DNA of 9,784 bases from Clostridiales bacterium. GTDB lineage: Bacteria; Bacillota; Clostridia; Christensenellales; QALW01. The stretch lies in the NCBI GenBank assembly GCA_018376855.1, contig JAHAAN010000098.1, forward strand, positions 1 through 9,784, given 5' to 3'. This document shows, in pieces, positions 5,978 through 9,784 of this stretch; position 1 is the first letter of the stretch, and each line of letters opens with the position of its first letter. A model generated the notes under the pieces. The model was not told where the DNA came from. It ran no database searches and saw only the letters and a program-made list of their open reading frames with translations. Position numbers and translations under genes: made by a program.

Positions 5978-6180
5978 CTTTGGTTATTCCAATGCTTTTT
6001 AAATTTTTCCGTTTCTCTATAGAGTTGCAGTAACCTACGGGTTTGAGCCTTATACGCGCTGCATATGTAGCGGATGGGAATTTGCCGGCGCACCCGCGCT
6101 AAAGCGTGCATGAACAGGCTTTTGCAGCATATTATTTTGCTTTTTGTTTTCAACGTCCATGCAGCTAAGGGTAAGGCGGT

Positions 6181-7279
6181 CTATTCCATTTCATCGAGTA
6201 TTTCGATTTCATGTTTGGCGTTAATGCGAATTGGAGTTACGTTTGCCTTTGTTAAGCGAATGATCTCCTGCAAATGGCTGCGCTCTGTCAGCGTGTAAAA
6301 GGTATAAGCGGCGCCCTTGTTTTTGGCGCGGCCGGTTCTGCCGATCCGGTGCGTGTAGTAAGCATTTTCTTGGGGGACGTCATAGGAAAATACGGCGTCG
6401 ATATTAGAAACGTCAATGCCTCTTGCGGCTACGTCGGTGGCAACGAGCACGTCGATTTCGCCGCTTTTAAATTGCTGCATAATGCGGTTGCGCGTGCTTT
6501 GGCGAATGTCTCCGTGCAGGCAGTCGGCACAGTAGCCCTTCGCAATTAGCTGTGTGCAGAGGCGGTCCGTCATGCGCTTGGTGTTGCAGAATACGATTGC
6601 TTTCTTGAAACCGTTCGCGTCCATGATGGAAATAAAATCCGAAAGCTTTTTTCCGCCGTAGGACAGCAGGCAAAACTGGTCGATGGGGGGCAGGCTTTCT
6701 TCCTGAGGCAGCACTTCAAGCTCCACGGCGTCTCTCTGATAAAGCCATCCGATGTCCATTACCTCACGGGAAATGGTAGCGGAAAACATGACCATTTGCT
6801 CCATGGCGTGCAGCCGGTCTAAAATCGAACGAACGTCTTTCATAAATCCCATGTCCAGCATTTCGTCGGCCTCGTCCAGCACGACGATCGTTACGTTTTC
6901 AAGGGAGAGCGCGCCGCGGTTGACAAGATCGATCAGCCGGCCGGGCGTGGCTGCCACGATCTGCGGCTACGGATACAACGCGGATTCCGTTTTTAAATTT
7001 GGCCAGCAAGCGCAGCTGTTCCGAGATCTGAATCGTCAGCTCTCTGGTGGGAGCAAGGATCAGAGTCTTCACCTCGCGGCAGGAGGGATCCAGCGCTTCA
7101 ATGATCGGAATTCCGAAAGCGAATGTTTTTCCGGTTCCGGTCGGCGCTTTGGCAATAATATCTCGGCCTTTTCGCATCACGGGGATAGCGAGCTGTTGGA
7201 TCTCCGTGGGCTCGGTGTATTTGAACGCGTTGATTGCCCGTGCAACCTCGTGTGATAGATCAAGTTCTTCAAACGTCAA
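6181..7279 (-). pseudogene. DEAD-box ATP-dependent RNA helicase, broken by internal deletion and frameshift
   Basis: Two frames on the minus strand together encode a DEAD-box RNA helicase core. The first part (7279 to about 6968) has the Q motif region (E-P-T-E-I-Q), motif I A-P-T-G-T-G-K-T (residues 45-52) and motif Ia A-P-T-R-E-L. The second part (about 6966 to 6181), in another frame, has T-P-G-R-L (Ib), D-E-A-D at 6876-6865, S-A-T (III) and F-C-N-T-K-R (IV). It also carries A-T-D-V-A-A-R-G-I-D (V) and H-R-I-G-R-T-G-R (VI). After R-V-V-S-V the family normally continues Y-G-G plus about 13 residues before Q-I-V-x-x-T-P-G-R-L. Those residues are missing and the frame shifts by one, with TAG at the join. 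So about 50 bases seem deleted. The best start is TTG at 7279, seven bases after AAAAGGAGA (7295-7287); the ATG at 7318 has no such site. The C-terminus ends soon after the core. A sequencing or assembly error is possible. Confidence 0.85.
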
Positions 7280-7359
7280 AATAGTGTCTCCTTTTATGCA
7301 GTAAATAAGGGGATGCACTGCATTCCCTTTCTTGCGCGCTTTGCAGCCGACAAGCGTTG

Positions 7360-7381
7360 TTTCCGTGAATCGTCACGGAAA
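7360..7381. repeat. Perfect inverted repeat in the helicase leader
   Basis: TTTCCGTGA (7360-7368) and TCACGGAAA (7373-7381) are perfect complements around an ATCG tetraloop. The element lies about 20-45 bases downstream of the predicted helicase transcription start. No T-run follows on either strand, so it is not a terminator. It could be a 5' stabilising hairpin or a repressor site. Confidence 0.6.
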
Positions 7382-7409
7382 AACCCGCTTTCACAATTCT
7401 TTTCAAAAT

Positions 7410-7438
7410 ATTATATCACCTATTTTGCAATAGCGCAA
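7410..7438 (-). promoter_or_regulatory. Sigma-A-type promoter of the helicase gene
   Basis: On the minus strand TTGCGC (7438-7433) lies 17 bases from a consensus TATAAT (7415-7410). Transcription from about 7403 would give a leader of roughly 120 bases before the TTG start at 7279. Long structured leaders are known for cold-shock RNA helicase genes, but nothing here proves such control. Confidence 0.65.
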
Positions 7439-7549
7439 CAGCCGTGAAAATTCAGCATAAAGTGAAAGAAAAAATTGTTTTTTATGTTGTCACAACAACA
7501 ACTTTTGCAGGGACAAATTGCTATACTGTTTGTACTTGGGGTGAACGCA

Positions 7550-8413
7550 ATGGAGCTTTATATTGAACAGGTTCTGTTTGATAATTGGCTGGTAGACTTT
7601 GCCTTGCTGTACTGCACGGCGGCTTTTTCACTGCCGGGAGCAAGTCGGGCGCGAATGGCGGCTTCAGCTGCGCTGGGGGCGATCTATGCAGTGTTGATGC
7701 CGTTGTTTGAGATCCTTGCTTTTTGGGGATGCAAAGTGCTTTTGGCGGCGCTGCTGCTGATAATGGCTTTTTACCGTCGCGGTCATATACGGGAGCTTAT
7801 GCGCAGCGCCGGCGCTTTCGCGGTGAGCACTGTGTTTGCGGGCGGGGCGGCGGTAGCGTTTGCCTGTATGCTTGGAACGGATCTTTTTGCGGGTGCAGGC
7901 GGAATGTATGCGTCAGGCAAGCATGCGCCGATCATATTTTCCGCTACGGGTGCGCTGCTGCTTGGCGCCGGCTTGGCGCGGCGCGGAGCCGATAGGTATT
8001 TGCAGCAGGTGCGCAGAAGCGCGGCGCTGATTATTGTTACCGAAAAGGGGAGTGTGCGCCTGAGAGCCATCATGGATACGGGCAACAGCTTGGAAAAAGA
8101 GGGCGTGCCGGTGGCGGTCGTCAGCACAGAGGCGGTTCGGCGGGTTTTAAGTGACGATTTTCTGCGTATTATTCAGGGAGAAGAACCTGAAGCGCAAACG
8201 CAGTTTTATGTGATTCCTTATCATGCGGTGGGAACGGAATGCGGGGTGCTGTATGGATTTTTGCCGCAGGAGACGCGCATAGAATATAACGGATGCAGCA
8301 GGAGCGTGAGATGTATTGTGGCAGTGTGCGGCGAGAGTCAAAATTTTGCACGCCGATCCCAAGCGCTGATTCCCGTTTTTTTGCAGAAAAGCATGCAAGA
8401 TCAGATATCATGA
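7550..8413 (+). CDS. spoIIGA: Sigma-E processing peptidase SpoIIGA
   Basis: A 287-residue membrane aspartic protease that removes the pro-sequence of sigma-E in the mother cell early in sporulation, at the septal membrane. The N-terminal half (about residues 8-145) is a series of roughly five hydrophobic segments. The C-terminal half is the protease domain, with the catalytic D-T-G-N-S-L motif (Asp176) in A-I-M-D-T-G-N. The ATG at 7550 has GGGGTGA five bases upstream and gives the family N-terminus (M-E-L-Y-I-E-Q-V-L-F-D-N). An in-frame ATG at 7475 would add 25 non-conserved residues and is rejected. The gene ends at 8413, 17 bases before sigE, so the two form the spoIIG operon. A TATACT at 7522-7527 is a possible -10, but no good -35 or clear Spo0A box could be confirmed. 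Slightly shorter than the Bacillus subtilis protein. Confidence 0.92.
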   Translation: MELYIEQVLFDNWLVDFALLYCTAAFSLPGASRARMAASAALGAIYAVLMPLFEILAFWGCKVLLAALLLIMAFYRRGHIRELMRSAGAFAVSTVFAGGAAVAFACMLGTDLFAGAGGMYASGKHAPIIFSATGALLLGAGLARRGADRYLQQVRRSAALIIVTEKGSVRLRAIMDTGNSLEKEGVPVAVVSTEAVRRVLSDDFLRIIQGEEPEAQTQFYVIPYHAVGTECGVLYGFLPQETRIEYNGCSRSVRCIVAVCGESQNFARRSQALIPVFLQKSMQDQIS

Positions 8414-8430
8414 ATAGGAGGAGTGCAGAA

Positions 8431-9126
8431 ATGAAGTTCTTTCAATGGATATGCAGGTTATTCGGAATAAACAGGGATGAAATCTTTTATATCGGAGGCA
8501 GCGATTCGCTTCCGGCGCCGTTGGAGGCTGAAGAAGAGGCGGCGGCATTGGAGGGGCTTCAGGCCGGAGATGCTTCGGCACGAAGCAAGCTGATCGAGCA
8601 TAATCTTCGCCTTGTGGTATATATTGCCAAACGCTTTGATAATACCGGCGTTACGATTGAGGATTTGATTTCGATAGGAACAATCGGTTTAATCAAAGCG
8701 GTCAATACATTTAACATAGAAAAAAAGATCAAGCTTGCTACTTATGCGTCGCGCTGTATTGAAAATGAAATTTTGATGTTTTTGCGCCGGTCGAATAAAT
8801 ATCGTTCGGAAATTTCCATTGACGAGCCGCTTAACACCGACGGAGACGGCAACGAATTGCTGCTCTCCGACATTTTGGGGACAGATCCTGATTTGGTTCA
8901 TAAGGATATTGAGGAACGAACAGAAAGAAAGCTTTTGTATGAAGCGCTCAAGGAGCTTGAACCGCGTGAACGGGAAATTCTGCAAATGCGTTTCGGACTT
9001 TGCGGTTACTCTGAGCAAACACAGAAGGAGGTTGCCGTAAAGCTTGGTATTTCACAGTCTTATATTTCAAGGCTTGAAAAACGGATTATCAAACGCTTGC
9101 GAAAGGATCTGGGGAGAATGGTATAA
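8431..9126 (+). CDS. sigE: RNA polymerase sporulation sigma factor SigE (pro-sigma-E)
   Basis: A 231-residue sigma-70-family factor directing mother-cell transcription after septation. N-L-R-L-V-V-Y-I-A-K-R-F and E-D-L-I-S-I-G-T-I-G-L-I-K-A mark region 2.1-2.2. K-L-A-T-Y-A-S-R-C-I-E-N-E-I-L is region 2.3-2.4. D-G-N-E-L-L-L-S-D-I-L-G-T lies in the linker, and the region 4.2 helix-turn-helix (about 198-225) contains L-G-I-S-Q-S-Y-I-S-R-L-E-K. The processing site by alignment with Bacillus subtilis is Phe19-Tyr20, just before I-G-G-S. The pro-sequence is then about 19 residues, shorter than the 27 of B. subtilis. AGGAGGAG at 8416-8423 fixes the ATG at 8431. An in-frame ATG at 8410 overlapping the spoIIGA stop would add seven residues, but contains the ribosome binding site itself. 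SigG, often next in Bacillus, does not follow here. Confidence 0.97.
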   Translation: MKFFQWICRLFGINRDEIFYIGGSDSLPAPLEAEEEAAALEGLQAGDASARSKLIEHNLRLVVYIAKRFDNTGVTIEDLISIGTIGLIKAVNTFNIEKKIKLATYASRCIENEILMFLRRSNKYRSEISIDEPLNTDGDGNELLLSDILGTDPDLVHKDIEERTERKLLYEALKELEPREREILQMRFGLCGYSEQTQKEVAVKLGISQSYISRLEKRIIKRLRKDLGRMV

Positions 9127-9151
9127 GCTGTTGAAGAAAATGCATATTTCC

Positions 9152-9180
9152 TTGACAAAATGAATCGCTGAGCTTAAACT
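9152..9180 (+). promoter_or_regulatory. Candidate sigma-A promoter of the mrp-like gene
   Basis: A consensus TTGACA (9152-9157) is followed after 17 bases by TAAACT (9175-9180, four of six matches to TATAAT). A better-looking GATAAT/TATAAA stretch lies at 9185-9195, but its spacing from TTGACA is too long (27 bases or more). The leader to the ATG at 9250 would be about 60 bases. It lies in the only gap between sigE and the ATPase gene, where no terminator is visible. Confidence 0.5.
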
Positions 9181-9249
9181 ACATGATAATATAAATACAC
9201 AGTCAATACGATTTATGGTAACAATGCGTATTGAAAAAGGAGAGTTTTT

Positions 9250-9784
9250 ATGAGCGAGTGTTCTCATGATTGCGGTTCCTGTTCGGAAAACTGCGCGGGC
9301 AGGGAGAAGAAAAGCTTTTTAGAAGCGCCGAATGAATTGAGCAGCATTAAAAGAGTGATAGGAGTCGTCAGCGGAAAGGGCGGAGTCGGCAAATCTATTG
9401 TAACCTCGCTGCTTGCGGTGCTTTTATCCCGCAAAGGATATCGAACCGCGGTGCTGGACGCCGACGTTACCGGTCCCAGCATTCCGAAAGCCTTTGGTAT
9501 TCATGAACATGCAACCAGCGACGGCAATGCGCTGTATCCTGTGAAAAGCCGGGGCGGCGTGGATATCATGTCGGTCAATCTGCTGCTTGAACACGATACG
9601 GATCCGGTGGTGTGGCGCGGGCCGGTGATTGCAAATACCGTTAAACAGTTTTGGACGGACGTCGTGTGGCAGGATATAGATTTTATGCTGGTGGACATGC
9701 CTCCGGGAACGGGCGACGTGCCGCTTACGGTGTTTCAGTCTATCCCACTAAGCGGGATTTTGATGGTAACAACTCCGCAGGAAC
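9250..9784 (+). CDS. Mrp/NBP35-family P-loop ATPase, iron-sulfur carrier (3' end outside window)
   Basis: The frame runs open from ATG 9250 to the window edge (178 codons seen). It is a MinD/Mrp-type deviant Walker A ATPase, known in the Mrp/ApbC/NBP35 group as a carrier that binds and transfers 4Fe-4S clusters. Visible motifs: deviant P-loop S-G-K-G-G-V-G-K-S (residues 41-49), L-D-A-D-V-T-G-P-S-I-P-K, W-R-G-P, and V-D-M-P-P-G-T-G-D (the Walker B/switch region). The N-terminus carries a cysteine cluster, C4-x3-C8-x2-C11-x3-C15, reminiscent of the N-terminal ferredoxin-like cluster of NBP35. The C-terminal CxxC that bridges two subunits would lie beyond the window. AAGGAG at 9237-9242 with a seven-base spacer sets the start. 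It follows sigE but seems to have its own promoter. Confidence 0.92.
   Translation, partial: MSECSHDCGSCSENCAGREKKSFLEAPNELSSIKRVIGVVSGKGGVGKSIVTSLLAVLLSRKGYRTAVLDADVTGPSIPKAFGIHEHATSDGNALYPVKSRGGVDIMSVNLLLEHDTDPVVWRGPVIANTVKQFWTDVVWQDIDFMLVDMPPGTGDVPLTVFQSIPLSGILMVTTPQE

Noticed and set aside
5857..6153. N-terminal extension of the MgtC-family frame by 99 codons
   Set aside because: It runs through the promoter, the Fur-type box and the terminator hairpin, and the family starts near M-Q-D-I-L; an open frame only.
6050..6160. 36-codon minus-strand frame just after the helicase stop (M-D-V-E-N-K-K-Q)
   Set aside because: No ribosome binding site and low-order composition; more likely 3' untranslated sequence before the hairpin at 5948-5977.
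7486..7517. Possible Spo0A boxes upstream of spoIIGA (TTGTC-like motifs) and palindrome GTTGT-C-ACAAC
   Set aside because: Best matches are only about six of nine to TTTGTCGAA; not enough to call binding sites, although Spo0A control of spoIIG is known in Bacillus.
7475..7549. Upstream ATG for SpoIIGA at 7475
   Set aside because: No ribosome binding site there; ATG 7550 has GGGGTGA and matches the family N-terminus.
1..9784. tRNA, rRNA, CRISPR arrays, riboswitch or intact insertion sequences
   Set aside because: No cloverleaf, no regularly spaced repeats, no transposase or integrase motifs were found by reading both strands.

Overview
The window reads as chromosomal DNA of an endospore-forming, Gram-positive anaerobe of the class Clostridia (Bacillota). 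The decisive evidence is an intact spoIIGA-sigE pair, which is confined to endospore formers. A HemW-type radical SAM protein, strong AGGAGG-like ribosome binding sites and sigma-A promoters agree with this. Base composition looks intermediate in most genes and clearly AT-richer in the acetyltransferase gene near 4.4-4.8 kb. I cannot name the genus.

Layout: (1) 1-1119, the last codons of an upstream gene overlapping hemW, with a terminator hairpin on the hemW stop codon. (2) 1396-2073, an alpha/beta hydrolase. (3) 2238-3503, a lipoprotein-type serpin. (4) 3504-5142, a messy accessory stretch. It holds a decayed exported-protein gene with a stop codon inside its signal peptide, a very strong terminator, an unrecognised minus-strand ORF, a short antisense ORF with an excellent Shine-Dalgarno, an AT-rich GNAT acetyltransferase with its own promoter, and a structured, probably decayed segment. 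(5) 5143-5925, an MgtC/SapB-family membrane protein on the minus strand, whose promoter -10 element lies inside a near-consensus Fur/PerR-type operator. (6) 6181-7438, a minus-strand DEAD-box RNA helicase with promoter and long leader, broken by an apparent internal deletion plus frameshift. (7) 7550-9126, the spoIIG operon (spoIIGA, sigE). (8) 9250 to the window end, an Mrp/NBP35-type P-loop ATPase, cut off by the window edge.

Functionally, SpoIIGA and pro-sigma-E form one module: the membrane protease activates the mother-cell sigma factor encoded 17 bases downstream. The other genes are single transcription units (heme trafficking, hydrolase, secreted protease inhibitor, iron-sulfur carrier) with no evident shared pathway. 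No RNA genes, CRISPR arrays or intact insertion sequences were seen. The most useful leads are the Fur-family box on the mgtC-like promoter, the helicase lesion, and the unrecognised or decayed ORFs between 3.6 and 5.1 kb. I found no convincing multi-gene novel system.
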